A DNA stretch of 64,000 bases, from positions 124,001-188,000 of the forward strand of contig CATOTJ020000003.1 of NCBI GenBank assembly GCA_951813525.2, written 5' to 3'. Positions 1 through 8,461 of the stretch are shown here, one piece after another (positions within the stretch are counted from its first letter, which is position 1; each line of letters opens with the position of its first letter). Both the position numbers and the translations under genes were made by a program. Source of the stretch: Thermohalobaculum sp951813525 (GTDB lineage Bacteria; Pseudomonadota; Alphaproteobacteria; Rhodobacterales; Rhodobacteraceae). The notes beneath the pieces are model-generated. The model was not told the DNA's origin and ran no database searches. It was given only the letters and a program-made list of their open reading frames with translations.

Positions 1-2
1 GC

Positions 3-215
3 GACCGGGCGCTGGTATTGGTGGTGATCGGCCTCTTGCTGTTGATGCCGCCGGTGGCCGGGATCTTCCAGGTCGACGGCAAGCTGTTTTCGCTGCCCGG
101 GACACTGATCTATCTGTTCGCGGTTTGGGCGTTGCTGATCCTGGGGGCGGTGCGGCTGGCGCGGGCTTTGGCCAACAGCGAAGACACCGAAGACACCGAG
201 GGAGACCGCCGGTGA
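3..215 (+). CDS. Small membrane protein, 3' end only
   Basis: The 5' end lies outside the window. The visible residues form two hydrophobic segments (around LVLVVIGLLLLMPPVAGIF and LIYLFAVWALLILGA) followed by a short charged tail (SEDTEDTEGDRR), so this is probably the end of a short, two-helix inner-membrane protein. Its TGA stop at 213-215 overlaps the GTG start of the sensor kinase (GTGA), which implies co-translation with it. I do not recognise a named family; a role as a small partner of the transporter-like kinase is only inferred from the overlap. Confidence 0.6.
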   Translation, partial: DRALVLVVIGLLLLMPPVAGIFQVDGKLFSLPGTLIYLFAVWALLILGAVRLARALANSEDTEDTEGDRR

Positions 216-2881
216 AACTGTCTGGCGATATTCTTCTGATCGTCTGTTTCGCCTACGTGGCGCTGTTGTTTGCGATTGCCTTTTATGTCGACAATCGCAC
301 GGCGCGCGGCAAGTTCACGTGGTTGCGCTCTCCGGTCGTCTACACGTTGTCGATCTCGGTCTATTGCACGGCATGGACCTTTTATGGCGCCGTCGGATCG
401 GCGGCGCGCAATGGGCTGGAGTTCATCACGATCTATCTGGGGCCGACTTTGGTGTTTGTCGGCTGGTGGTTTTTGTTGCGCAAGCTTGTGCGGATCGGGC
501 GGGCGCACAGGATTACGTCGATCGCCGATCTGATTTCGTCGCGTTATGGCAAAAGCCCCAGCCTGGCTGTGCTGGTCACGATGATCGCCGTGACCGCCAT
601 CACGCCCTATATCGCCTTGCAACTGCAATCGGTGACGCGCAGCTATGAAGTCATCTCGGGCAGTGCGGACAGCACGACGACGGCCTTCTGGATTGCGGCC
701 GGGCTGGCGCTGTTCGCGATCCTGTTCGGCACCCGAAATCTGGACGCGAACGAGCGCCACCACGGCGTTGTCGCGGCCATTGCGGTCGAGGCGATTGTCA
801 AATTTCTGGCGTTGATCGCAGTCGGCATTTTCGTCGTCTTGTCGATGGGCGGATTGGGCGAGATTTTTGGCGATATCCCGGCAGAGGCGGTTTATGGCGG
901 CGCCAACATCTTCGACGCGCGCTGGGTCGCGCTGACGTTTTTGTCGGCAACCGCGATCATCTGCCTGCCGCGGCAGTTTCAGGTCACCGTGGTCGAGAAT
1001 GTCGACGAGCGCCACCTGGCGACCGCTTCGTGGCTGTTTCCGCTTTATCTGTTCGGCATGTGCCTGTTCATCGTGCCGATCGCGATTGCGGGCGTAAAGC
1101 TGATGCCCGAAGGGTCGAACCCCGATCTTTACGTTCTGACGCTGCCGCTGTCGCAGGGTCGCGAAGAATTGGCGTTGCTGGCATTTTTGGGCGGGTTTTC
1201 ATCCGCCACGTCGATGGTGATTGTCGCCGCGATTGCGGTGTCGACGATGGTGTCGAACCATATTGTCATGCCGATCGCCCTGCGGATGATGGCGCCCGGG
1301 CAGGAAGTGTCGGGCGATGTGCGCAACCTGCTTCTGACCGCGCGGCGGGTTTCGATTGCGGCGGTGCTGGGACTGGGTTTCCTCTATTTCTGGATCTCGG
1401 GCGGGGACCAGCTGGCCCGGATCGGGCTGATTGCGTTTCTGGGGGTCGCGCAGTTTATGCCGAGCCTGATCGGCGGCATATTCTGGCGCGGCGCCACGCG
1501 GTTGGGCGCGTTGTCGGGTCTGATCATTGGCGGGGTCTTGTGGGCCTATACCCTGTTTCTGCCCAGCTTTGGCGGCGGATTGCTGCCGCCCGAGATGATC
1601 GAGCATGGCCCGATGGGGATCGCGGCGTTGCGCCCCTATCAGTTGTTCGGGCTGAGCGGGTTCGACCCCTTGATGCACGCTTTGATCTGGAGCCTGTCGG
1701 CGAATGTGCTGGCGTTTCTGGTCGTCTCGGTTCTGACCGAGCCGAACACGTTGGAGCGGCTGCAAAGCGCACAGTTTGTCGACATATTCCGGACAGGTGC
1801 GGGCGGCCCGGCCCAGTTCGACGCCGGCACTGCAAATTCAGAGGACCTCTTTATCCTGGCGCAGCGCATTCTGGGCGCTGACCCCGCGCGCGAGCTGTTT
1901 GAACAGTTGGCCCGGCGTCAGGGCCGGGCGACGGGTCTGCCCGCGCCGACCCAGGACATGATCACCCAGCTGGAGCGCGTTCTGGCCGGTTCGGTCGGCG
2001 CGCCATCGGCGCACGCCATGGTCGGGCGGGTTGCGGGGCATGCCCAGATCGGGGTCGATGCGCTGATCGATATTGCCGACGAGACCCAGCGGCTGATCGA
2101 AACATCGCGCCAGCTTTCGGAAAAATCGTCCGAGCTGGAGCGCGCCGCAGCGGAATTGCGCCAGGCCAACCAGCGCCTGCGGGCACTGGATATTCAAAAG
2201 GACGAGTTCCTGAGCCAGGTCAGCCACGAACTGCGCACGCCCATGACATCGGTGCGGTCGTTCTCGGAGATCCTGCTGGACGAAACCACAGCGCCGGATG
2301 ATCGCACGAGGTTCTTGCAGATTATCAATGAGGAGAGCCAGCGCCTGACGCGGCTGTTGGACGAGATCCTGGATATCTCGCGACTGGAAGCGGGAACCAT
2401 GGTGATGGAGACAGCGCCGGTCGATCTGGGCGAGGCCATCGAAGCAACCGTCGCCTCGGTCGCCGGGTTGACGCAGGAGCGCGGGGTGAGCGTCGAGACG
2501 CCCCTTTTGACCGGCATCATGGTCGAAGCAAATTCAGATCGCCTGCGTCAGGTTCTGATCAACCTGCTGACCAATGCGGTGAAATACAACGACACAGAGA
2601 AGCCGGTGATCCGCATCGAGGCAAGAACGGTTGGCGGTCTGGCCGAGATCGATGTGATCGACAATGGCGGCGGTGTGACACGGGACGAGGCACTGATCGT
2701 CTTTGACATGTTTGCCCGCGGCGTCCGGGCCAGCCGGGATCACGGCGCTGGCCTGGGCCTGCCGATCAGCCGGGCGATCATGCGCACAATGGGCGGCGAC
2801 CTGAAAACGGTGTTTCTGCCGGATGGAAGCAGCCTCTTTCGGGCCAGCCTGCCGCTGGCCGAGGTGACTGTCCCGGCCTAG
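212..2881 (+). CDS. CbrA-like sensor kinase: sodium:solute symporter domain fused to histidine kinase
   Basis: 889 residues from the GTG at 212, chosen because it overlaps the upstream stop and starts directly with a membrane segment; an open frame continues upstream but is antisense-like. Roughly residues 1-500 are polytopic and resemble SSS/PutP transporters (PVVYTLSISVYCTAWTFYGA). A linker and coiled coil follow (ETSRQLSEKSSELERAAAEL), then a HisKA domain with the phospho-acceptor His in FLSQVSHELRTPMTSV, an N box (LINLLTNAVKYND) and G boxes (DNGGGV, GAGLGLPISRAI). The protein ends after the ATPase domain, with no receiver domain. CbrA-type proteins couple sensing of nutrients to a response regulator; the partner regulator is not in this window. 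Family call firm, ligand unknown. Confidence 0.88.
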   Translation: MKLSGDILLIVCFAYVALLFAIAFYVDNRTARGKFTWLRSPVVYTLSISVYCTAWTFYGAVGSAARNGLEFITIYLGPTLVFVGWWFLLRKLVRIGRAHRITSIADLISSRYGKSPSLAVLVTMIAVTAITPYIALQLQSVTRSYEVISGSADSTTTAFWIAAGLALFAILFGTRNLDANERHHGVVAAIAVEAIVKFLALIAVGIFVVLSMGGLGEIFGDIPAEAVYGGANIFDARWVALTFLSATAIICLPRQFQVTVVENVDERHLATASWLFPLYLFGMCLFIVPIAIAGVKLMPEGSNPDLYVLTLPLSQGREELALLAFLGGFSSATSMVIVAAIAVSTMVSNHIVMPIALRMMAPGQEVSGDVRNLLLTARRVSIAAVLGLGFLYFWISGGDQLARIGLIAFLGVAQFMPSLIGGIFWRGATRLGALSGLIIGGVLWAYTLFLPSFGGGLLPPEMIEHGPMGIAALRPYQLFGLSGFDPLMHALIWSLSANVLAFLVVSVLTEPNTLERLQSAQFVDIFRTGAGGPAQFDAGTANSEDLFILAQRILGADPARELFEQLARRQGRATGLPAPTQDMITQLERVLAGSVGAPSAHAMVGRVAGHAQIGVDALIDIADETQRLIETSRQLSEKSSELERAAAELRQANQRLRALDIQKDEFLSQVSHELRTPMTSVRSFSEILLDETTAPDDRTRFLQIINEESQRLTRLLDEILDISRLEAGTMVMETAPVDLGEAIEATVASVAGLTQERGVSVETPLLTGIMVEANSDRLRQVLINLLTNAVKYNDTEKPVIRIEARTVGGLAEIDVIDNGGGVTRDEALIVFDMFARGVRASRDHGAGLGLPISRAIMRTMGGDLKTVFLPDGSSLFRASLPLAEVTVPA

Positions 2882-2995
2882 CCCAAGCGGCGTTGCGCAG
2901 ACTGCGCCTGCCCGCTGTGCCTACCGGCAGTGTTGCAGCACTTTCCAGCCTGACCGCATCAGTCCGGCGTCGCGAAAGTGCGACCAATCAATGAC

Positions 2996-3039
2996 TTAGA
3001 GCGCTGGATCTTATTCAATCAGATCGAAACGTGCTCTAG
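2996..3039. repeat. Imperfect palindrome at the 3' end of the pirin gene
   Basis: Outer arms TTAGAGC (2996-3002) and GCTCTAG (3033-3039), plus inner GATCT/AGATC arms, flank an AT-rich centre. The right arm covers the pirin stop codon. It may act as a transcript end for the minus-strand pirin gene or be a copy of a short dispersed palindromic repeat; there is no clear U-run, so a classic intrinsic terminator is unlikely. Confidence 0.45.
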
Positions 3040-3941
3040 CGAATAAATGTCCCCTGCTGGAGTTGGTTCACCGCATCGCGCAACTCGTCCTGCGTATTCA
3101 TGACAATCGGCCCATACCAAGCGACCGGTTCTTTGATGGGCTTGCCCGAGACAAGCAGGAAGCGGATGCCATGGTCTCCTGCCTGAACCACGATTTCGTC
3201 GCCCTGATCGAAAAGGACAAGGCTGCGGTTTCCGGTCGTCTCGCGGATCAGAAGCTCCTCACCGCCCGGGCCTTCCTTTTCGGTCAGCACGCCAAACGGG
3301 GCAGAGCTGTCGCGAAAGGTGCCGGACCCTTCGAAGACATATGCGAAGGCGTGCCGTTCGACTTCGACCTTAAAGCGCCGTTTGACGCCCGCAGGGACCG
3401 AAATATCGAGATAGCGCGGATCTGCGGCCACGCCGTCAACCGGACCCTTGGCGCCCCAGAAATCGCCGCAGACGACACGCACCCTGGTGCCATCATCCTC
3501 GGTCACTTCGGGTATCGCGGTGCTTTCAACATCCTGATATCGCGGATCGGTCATTTTGAGGCCGGACGGGAGATTGGCCCAAAGCTGGAAGCCGTGCATT
3601 CGGCCCTGCGCATCACCTTTGGGCATTTCCTGGTGCATGATCCCGCGGCCCGCGGTCATCCATTGCACATCGCCCGCACCGAGCGTGCCCGAGTTGCCGA
3701 GGCTGTCGCCGTGATCGACCTCGCCATGCAGGACATAGGTGATCGTCTCGATCCCGCGGTGCGGATGCCACGGAAAGCCGTTTGCATAGTGATCCGGCAC
3801 ATCATTGCGAAAATCATCGAACAGCAGGAAGGGGTCTGTCAGGTCCGTCTCGCCAAAGCCGAAGGCACGGTGCAGATGGACGCCTGCACCTTCCATCGTC
3901 GGTTGCGCCGGGGTTTGCGATTTCACAGCACGTATGGACAT
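3036..3941 (-). CDS. Pirin family protein
   Basis: 301 residues, cupin-fold pirin. The N-terminal cupin shows the metal-binding signature HPHRGIETITYVLHGE followed by GDVQWMTAGRGIMHQEMP; a second cupin-like half follows and ends in ...IVMNTQDELRDAVNQLQQGTF. Bacterial pirins are iron-binding proteins; some have quercetinase activity and others act as regulators, so the activity here cannot be assigned. The start at 3941 (MSIRAVKS) is preceded by an AGGAG ribosome site; the longer frame upstream has none. It stands alone, divergent from the Gly-rich secreted protein gene. Confidence 0.9.
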   Translation of the reverse strand: MSIRAVKSQTPAQPTMEGAGVHLHRAFGFGETDLTDPFLLFDDFRNDVPDHYANGFPWHPHRGIETITYVLHGEVDHGDSLGNSGTLGAGDVQWMTAGRGIMHQEMPKGDAQGRMHGFQLWANLPSGLKMTDPRYQDVESTAIPEVTEDDGTRVRVVCGDFWGAKGPVDGVAADPRYLDISVPAGVKRRFKVEVERHAFAYVFEGSGTFRDSSAPFGVLTEKEGPGGEELLIRETTGNRSLVLFDQGDEIVVQAGDHGIRFLLVSGKPIKEPVAWYGPIVMNTQDELRDAVNQLQQGTFIR

Positions 3942-4068
3942 GGGTTTCTCCTGCTCGGGGTCGACTATGTGGGGTGTTGGCGCCGGATCGCAAGGGGACA
4001 CAAAATTGACATGACGGCCCACGATGGTGAAGGTCGCGACCTGAGCGTGTTTGGGAAGGAACAGCACA

Positions 4069-4557
4069 ATGAAATCTGTAACGCGCGTTGGACTTGCTGG
4101 AGTTTTGGCTGTTGGCTTGGTGGCCGTGACAATAACGGCCGGAAATTTGTCAACGGCGCCAGGCGCCTATGCCGGTAATGGGAATGGCGGCAATGGCGGC
4201 GGTAATGGAAATGGCGGTGGCAACGGCGGTGGCAACGGCAACGGCGGTGCGGGGCACAGCGCGGATCGTGATGAAGGCAACCGGGGGCGAGGTTCGGTTG
4301 CGTCAGAATTGGGAAAGGCCAATGCTGCGAATGCATCGGATCGGGCACGGGATCGGGCAGCGTCGCATTCGGCTGTCGGAGTGATGTCCGACTATAAGAG
4401 CGCCGTCGAGGCGGAAATGAGCCTGGGCGCTTCGCTGACCGAGGCCCACGAAGCCGTTGCAAAGGACTTTGATGACGCGGTCGATGGCATCTCGGACTTT
4501 AGCGAAGACGCGGTCGACACGCTGGGCGATCTGTTGGGCATCGACAGCGAGGACTGA
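4069..4557 (+). CDS. Secreted Gly/Asn-rich repeat protein, unknown function
   Basis: 162 residues starting at the ATG at 4069 (MKSVTRVG), 9 bases after a GGGAAGGA ribosome site. A Sec signal peptide of about 35 residues ends near GAYA. It is followed by a low-complexity tract of NGNGG/GNGGG units (about residues 36-65), a charged middle part (SADRDEGNRGRG) and an acidic helical C-terminus ending in LGDLLGIDSED. Nothing enzymatic is visible. It is likely periplasmic or surface-associated; no named family recognised. Confidence 0.7.
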   Translation: MKSVTRVGLAGVLAVGLVAVTITAGNLSTAPGAYAGNGNGGNGGGNGNGGGNGGGNGNGGAGHSADRDEGNRGRGSVASELGKANAANASDRARDRAASHSAVGVMSDYKSAVEAEMSLGASLTEAHEAVAKDFDDAVDGISDFSEDAVDTLGDLLGIDSED

Positions 4558-4625
4558 CGGCCGGACTGCGGCGCGCCCGTGGCCCAATCTTGCAAGGCGG
4601 CGGCAAACGTCTGAGGATGCCGCCG

Positions 4626-5411
4626 ATGAACCCCGATCTTGATATCCGACCGGTCAGCGGCGCCCTTGGGGCCATTGTGTCAGGTGCCGACCTGACCGAT
4701 GCCGAAGCCGCGCACCTGGTTTTGTCCCCGCTATTGGACCGGTATCTGGTCGTTTATGTTCCCGATCAGAACCTGGACCGTTTCGCGCTGTCCCGGCTGG
4801 GGCGCAGTTTTGGGCCGCCCTTTCTGCATCCGCTGGTCCAGAACGGGTTTCCCGATTGCCGGGAGGTGCTGGAGCTGCGCCGGGAGCCGGATGACCCGGT
4901 GATGTTCGGCGGGCAGAGCTGGCACGCGGATGTGACGTGGCAGGACCCGGGCGCCTATGTTTCGATCCTGCATGGGCGAGAGGTGCCGTCCGTGGGCGGT
5001 GATACGGCGTTCTCGTCGACGATTGCGGCGTTTGCCGCGCTGTCGCCGGGTTTGCAGGACAGCCTGCGCGGGTTGTCGGCGGTCCATGCCTATCACTGGT
5101 CCGAGGGGCGGGAGGACGCGGATTGGCGGGTTGTTCGTCCAGTTGTCCGGCGTCACCCCGCGACAGATGCCGAGGGGCTTTATGTGAACCGGATGTTCAC
5201 GTCGCGGTTTGAAGGCATGTCGGTCGCGGAAAGCCGCGGGCTGCTGGGTTATCTGTTCGCGCAGATGGAACGGGTCGAGCATTGCTGCCGGTTCCGCTGG
5301 CAGGCTGGCGGTGTGTTGCTGTGGGACAACCGCTTTACGCTGCACTATCCGGTGAACGATTTTTCCGGCGTCCGCCGGGTGATGATCCGGACGACAGCTT
5401 TGGAGGGATGA
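4626..5411 (+). CDS. TauD/TfdA-family Fe(II)/2-oxoglutarate dioxygenase
   Basis: 261 residues from ATG 4626, which has a TGAGG at suitable distance (ATG 4617 sits directly on that site). The facial triad of the TauD fold is visible: H and D in SWHADVTW (about residues 98-100) and the distal His in RFTLHYPVND near the C-terminus, with the 2-oxoglutarate-binding Arg probably in VRRVMIRTTAL. TauD-type enzymes hydroxylate small substrates such as taurine or aryloxyacids. The substrate cannot be told here because no transport or sulfonate genes adjoin it. Confidence 0.85.
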   Translation: MNPDLDIRPVSGALGAIVSGADLTDAEAAHLVLSPLLDRYLVVYVPDQNLDRFALSRLGRSFGPPFLHPLVQNGFPDCREVLELRREPDDPVMFGGQSWHADVTWQDPGAYVSILHGREVPSVGGDTAFSSTIAAFAALSPGLQDSLRGLSAVHAYHWSEGREDADWRVVRPVVRRHPATDAEGLYVNRMFTSRFEGMSVAESRGLLGYLFAQMERVEHCCRFRWQAGGVLLWDNRFTLHYPVNDFSGVRRVMIRTTALEG

Positions 5412-5442
5412 CGGGATGCTGGGTTCTGACCGGCACCTTTGT

Positions 5443-5778
5443 TCAGCTGCTGATGCTTGTATCGCAGGGTTTCCACGTCTCGCGTTCACCGGCTTCGCTG
5501 CCACCAGCCGCGGTCCAAACCGTGCGCAGCACGGCGTAATCGTTCAACTGCCGGAACGCCAGCAGGCGCCCCGCGTCGCGCTCGCCGTCGGGCGCCACAT
5601 AGACGGCATTGTGGCGATCGATTTGCGCATCCGGACTGGCGCCGCCGGGGGTGACGATCCGGGTATGTTCGACCTTCAGTTCCTCTGCCCCATTGGTCCA
5701 GCAGCCATAGATCGCATCGGCCTGTGCCAGGGTCGGGAGCGAGAAAACAGTGGCAGCGAGGAGTAGCTTGCGCATCAT
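5443..5778 (-). CDS. Small secreted protein, unknown function
   Basis: 111 residues with a clean Sec signal peptide (MMRKLLLAATVFSLPTLAQA, cleavage after AQA). The mature part starts DAIYGCWTNGAEELKVEHTR and ends CDTSISS; its two Cys residues could form one disulfide. A GGGGGA ribosome site precedes the first ATG. It converges on the TauD gene with a 31-base gap. No family recognised. Confidence 0.65.
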   Translation of the reverse strand: MMRKLLLAATVFSLPTLAQADAIYGCWTNGAEELKVEHTRIVTPGGASPDAQIDRHNAVYVAPDGERDAGRLLAFRQLNDYAVLRTVWTAAGGSEAGERETWKPCDTSISS

Positions 5779-5945
5779 TGGTGCATCCCCCTTTCTGTGC
5801 GCGAGAAGGATGGTGGAGGAGGTGCCCCTTTGTCGAGGGGCGTTGCGGGGTTGTGAAGGAGTGCGCTGCGTCAGATGGCTATTTCAGGTGCTTTCGTCCG
5901 ATAATTCGAACCACTCGACGTGCAGAAGCCCATTTTATCCCGGCT

Positions 5946-8234
5946 TCACCCGCACTTCGAATGGCCGCAATCGAGGCAGGTCTCGCACCCCTCCCGGATT
6001 TCCAGTTGGAAACCGCCGCAATTCGGACACGCGCTGGGCGCCAGTCCGCCGGTGACGTCGCCGACCACTTTGCGATCGGCCGCCGGGTCTTCGGTCAGGC
6101 CCATGCCCTCGCCGGCAATGAAGCCGATTTCGATCATATGGCGCTCGATCACATCGCCGATGGCGGCCAGGATCGACGGGACATAGCGCCGGTTCATCCA
6201 GGCGCCGCCGCGCGGGTCGAAGACGGCCTTCAACTCCTCGACCACAAAGCTGACATCGCCGCCGCGCCGGAAGACCGCCGAGATCATGCGCGTGAGCGCG
6301 ACGGTCCAGGCGTAGTGCTCCATGTTCTTAGAGTTGATGAAGATCTCGAACGGGCGCCGCCGTCCCGCGGCGACGACATCATTCATGGTGATGTAAATGG
6401 CGTGCGCCGATTCCGGCCATTTCAGTTTGTAGGTCACGCCTTCCAGTGTTTCCGGGCGTTCCAGCGGTTCCGAGATGTAGACGACATCGGCATCGGAGCT
6501 GACCGTGGCAAGCGCCGGGGCTAGGGCGTCCTTGCGCGCGGCCTCGGACACCTCCAGCACGCTGCCTGTCACGGCGTTCGGGCGATAGGTCGTGCACCCT
6601 TTGCAGCCCGAATTCCAGGCGTCGAGATAGACGTCCTTGAACGCTTCGAAGCCGATATCCTCCGGCACGTTGATGGTTTTCGAGATTGAACTGTCGACGT
6701 ATTTTTGCGCCACCGCCTGCATTGCGACGTGATCCGCCGGGGTCAGTGTCTGAGCGGTAACGAATGCAGGCGGCAGGTCCGCATCGCCGTTCAATTCGCG
6801 CCATTTCGCGACGGCATAGTCGACCACTTCTTCCTCGATCCGCGAGCCGTCCTTTTGCAGCACTTTGCGCGAATAGGAGAGCGCGAACACCGGTTCGATC
6901 CCGGACGACACGTTGCCCGCATAGAGCGATATTGTCCCGGTCGGCGCAATCGAGGTGAGGAGCGCGTTGCGGATGCCATATTCCGCAATGCCTGCGCGGA
7001 TATCTTCGGGCAAAGTCTGGATATGTCCGCCTGCGAGGTAGGGTTCCGCGTCGAAAAGCGGGAAGGCGCCCTTTTCACGAGCAAGATCGATCGAGGCGCG
7101 GTAGGCAGCGTTCTGGATTGCCTCCATCCACTTGGCGGTCTGGGCGACGGCATCGTCCGACCCATAGCTGAGACCAGCCATGATCAAGGCATCGGCCAGC
7201 CCTGTGACCCCGAGACCGATGCGGCGCTTGGCCAGCGCCTCGGCCCGTTGGGCATCGAGGGGGAAGCCGGACGCATCGACCACATTGTCCATCATGCGCA
7301 CAGCCGTTGCGACCAGATCGGAAAGCTCTGCGTCGTCTATGTACCCCGCCTGGAACGGTTGGCGAACTAGAGCGGCGAGGTTGATCGAGCCAAGAAGGCA
7401 AGCGCCGTAGGGCGGCAGCGGTTGCTCGCCGCACGGGTTTGTCGCCGATATCTGCTCGGCGTAGTGCAGGTTGTTCAGCCGGTTTATGCGGTCGATGAAA
7501 ATCACGCCCGGCTCGGCCTGGTCATAGGTCGAGCGCATGATCTGCCCCCACAGATCGGCGGCGCGGACGGTGCGATAGGTGCGCCCGTCAAAGACCAGCG
7601 GCCAATCGGCATCGGCTTCGATAGCCGCCATGAACGCGTCTGTGGCCAGAACCGAAAGGTTGAACATGCGCAGGCGGTTGGCGTCCTGTTTCGCGGAAAT
7701 GAAATCCTCGATGTCTGGATGATCGCAGCGCATGGTCGCCATCATTGCACCGCGGCGCGAGCCTGCGGACATGATCGTGCGGCACATGCTGTCCCAGACA
7801 TCCATGAAGCTGAGCGGACCGGACGCGTCTGCGCCAACGCCTGCAACCGGTGCGCCTTTGGGCCGGATCGTCGAAAAATCGTAACCGATGCCGCCGCCCT
7901 GCTGCATGGTCAGCGCCGCTTCCTTCAGGCCGTCGAAAATACCCGACATCGAATCGCTGATTGTCCCCATGACAAAACAGTTGAAGAGCGTGACTGTCCG
8001 TCCGGTCCCGGCACCTGCCAGGATGCGGCCGGCCGGTAAAAAGCGAAATCCTGCGAGCGCGTCGTAAAAGCGCCCTTCCCAAGCGGACGGATCTGCGTCG
8101 ACACTGGCCAACGATTTCGCGACGCGGCGCCAGCTGTCATTAACCGTTTGATCGCAATGCTTTCCGTCCGCAGACCTAAAGCGGTACTTCATGTCCCAGA
8201 TCGATTCCGAGATCGGTGCTGCGAACGTGTTCAT
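5946..8234 (-). CDS. nrdJ: Class II (adenosylcobalamin-dependent) ribonucleotide reductase, short form
   Basis: 762 residues. It reduces ribonucleotides to deoxyribonucleotides using a radical generated from adenosylcobalamin, so no oxygen-requiring small subunit is needed. Active-site signatures are present: Cys in LFNCFVMG (about residue 85), the loop NPCGEQPLPPYG (Cys about 268) and TISLYAGNVSSGIEPV. The C-terminus carries a Cys-rich tail, CPNCGG...CETCLDCGHSKCG, of the type used for re-reduction. No N-terminal ATP-cone is visible. The start at 8234 (MNTFAAP) has TAAGG 6 bases upstream; the in-frame ATG at 8249 has none. Two NrdR-like boxes lie just upstream. A second, larger class II enzyme is encoded at 15797-19483. 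Confidence 0.92.
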   Translation of the reverse strand: MNTFAAPISESIWDMKYRFRSADGKHCDQTVNDSWRRVAKSLASVDADPSAWEGRFYDALAGFRFLPAGRILAGAGTGRTVTLFNCFVMGTISDSMSGIFDGLKEAALTMQQGGGIGYDFSTIRPKGAPVAGVGADASGPLSFMDVWDSMCRTIMSAGSRRGAMMATMRCDHPDIEDFISAKQDANRLRMFNLSVLATDAFMAAIEADADWPLVFDGRTYRTVRAADLWGQIMRSTYDQAEPGVIFIDRINRLNNLHYAEQISATNPCGEQPLPPYGACLLGSINLAALVRQPFQAGYIDDAELSDLVATAVRMMDNVVDASGFPLDAQRAEALAKRRIGLGVTGLADALIMAGLSYGSDDAVAQTAKWMEAIQNAAYRASIDLAREKGAFPLFDAEPYLAGGHIQTLPEDIRAGIAEYGIRNALLTSIAPTGTISLYAGNVSSGIEPVFALSYSRKVLQKDGSRIEEEVVDYAVAKWRELNGDADLPPAFVTAQTLTPADHVAMQAVAQKYVDSSISKTINVPEDIGFEAFKDVYLDAWNSGCKGCTTYRPNAVTGSVLEVSEAARKDALAPALATVSSDADVVYISEPLERPETLEGVTYKLKWPESAHAIYITMNDVVAAGRRRPFEIFINSKNMEHYAWTVALTRMISAVFRRGGDVSFVVEELKAVFDPRGGAWMNRRYVPSILAAIGDVIERHMIEIGFIAGEGMGLTEDPAADRKVVGDVTGGLAPSACPNCGGFQLEIREGCETCLDCGHSKCG

Positions 8235-8242
8235 GGCTGGCC

Positions 8243-8289
8243 TTACCATATTTAGTATGATCGAAGCCGTATGCTTCTATATATAGACC
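8243..8289 (-). promoter_or_regulatory. Tandem NrdR-box-like palindromes upstream of the short class II RNR
   Basis: The NrdR consensus core is CwATATaTwG. One site has the core CTATATATAG at 8277-8286 (10/10, inside the perfect palindrome TCTATATATAGA at 8276-8287). A second, CCATATTTAG at 8246-8255 (8/10), lies exactly 31 bp away and ends 11 bases before the start codon. Paired boxes about three helical turns apart are the known arrangement for the NrdR repressor. The outer positions of the 16-bp boxes match less well. No nrdR gene is in the window. Confidence 0.6.
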
Positions 8290-8461
8290 CGCAAACATAG
8301 CGTGGTAGCATTCATTTCGCAATGGTGCGCTGAATTGCCAAACGTGTGCATCGTTTCGCGGATGCAACCCTAAGAATATCGCATAAGTGCCTGTCACCGC
8401 TGCAAATGCTTGTAGTGAAATTTCGTTACGCGTAGTGTCCGCAGCGAGGCAGGAGGAATGC

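Noticed and set aside
110..1015. 301-codon minus-strand frame opposite the sensor kinase
   Set aside because: Composition is Arg/Asp/Gln-rich with no family features; it is a shadow of the kinase gene.
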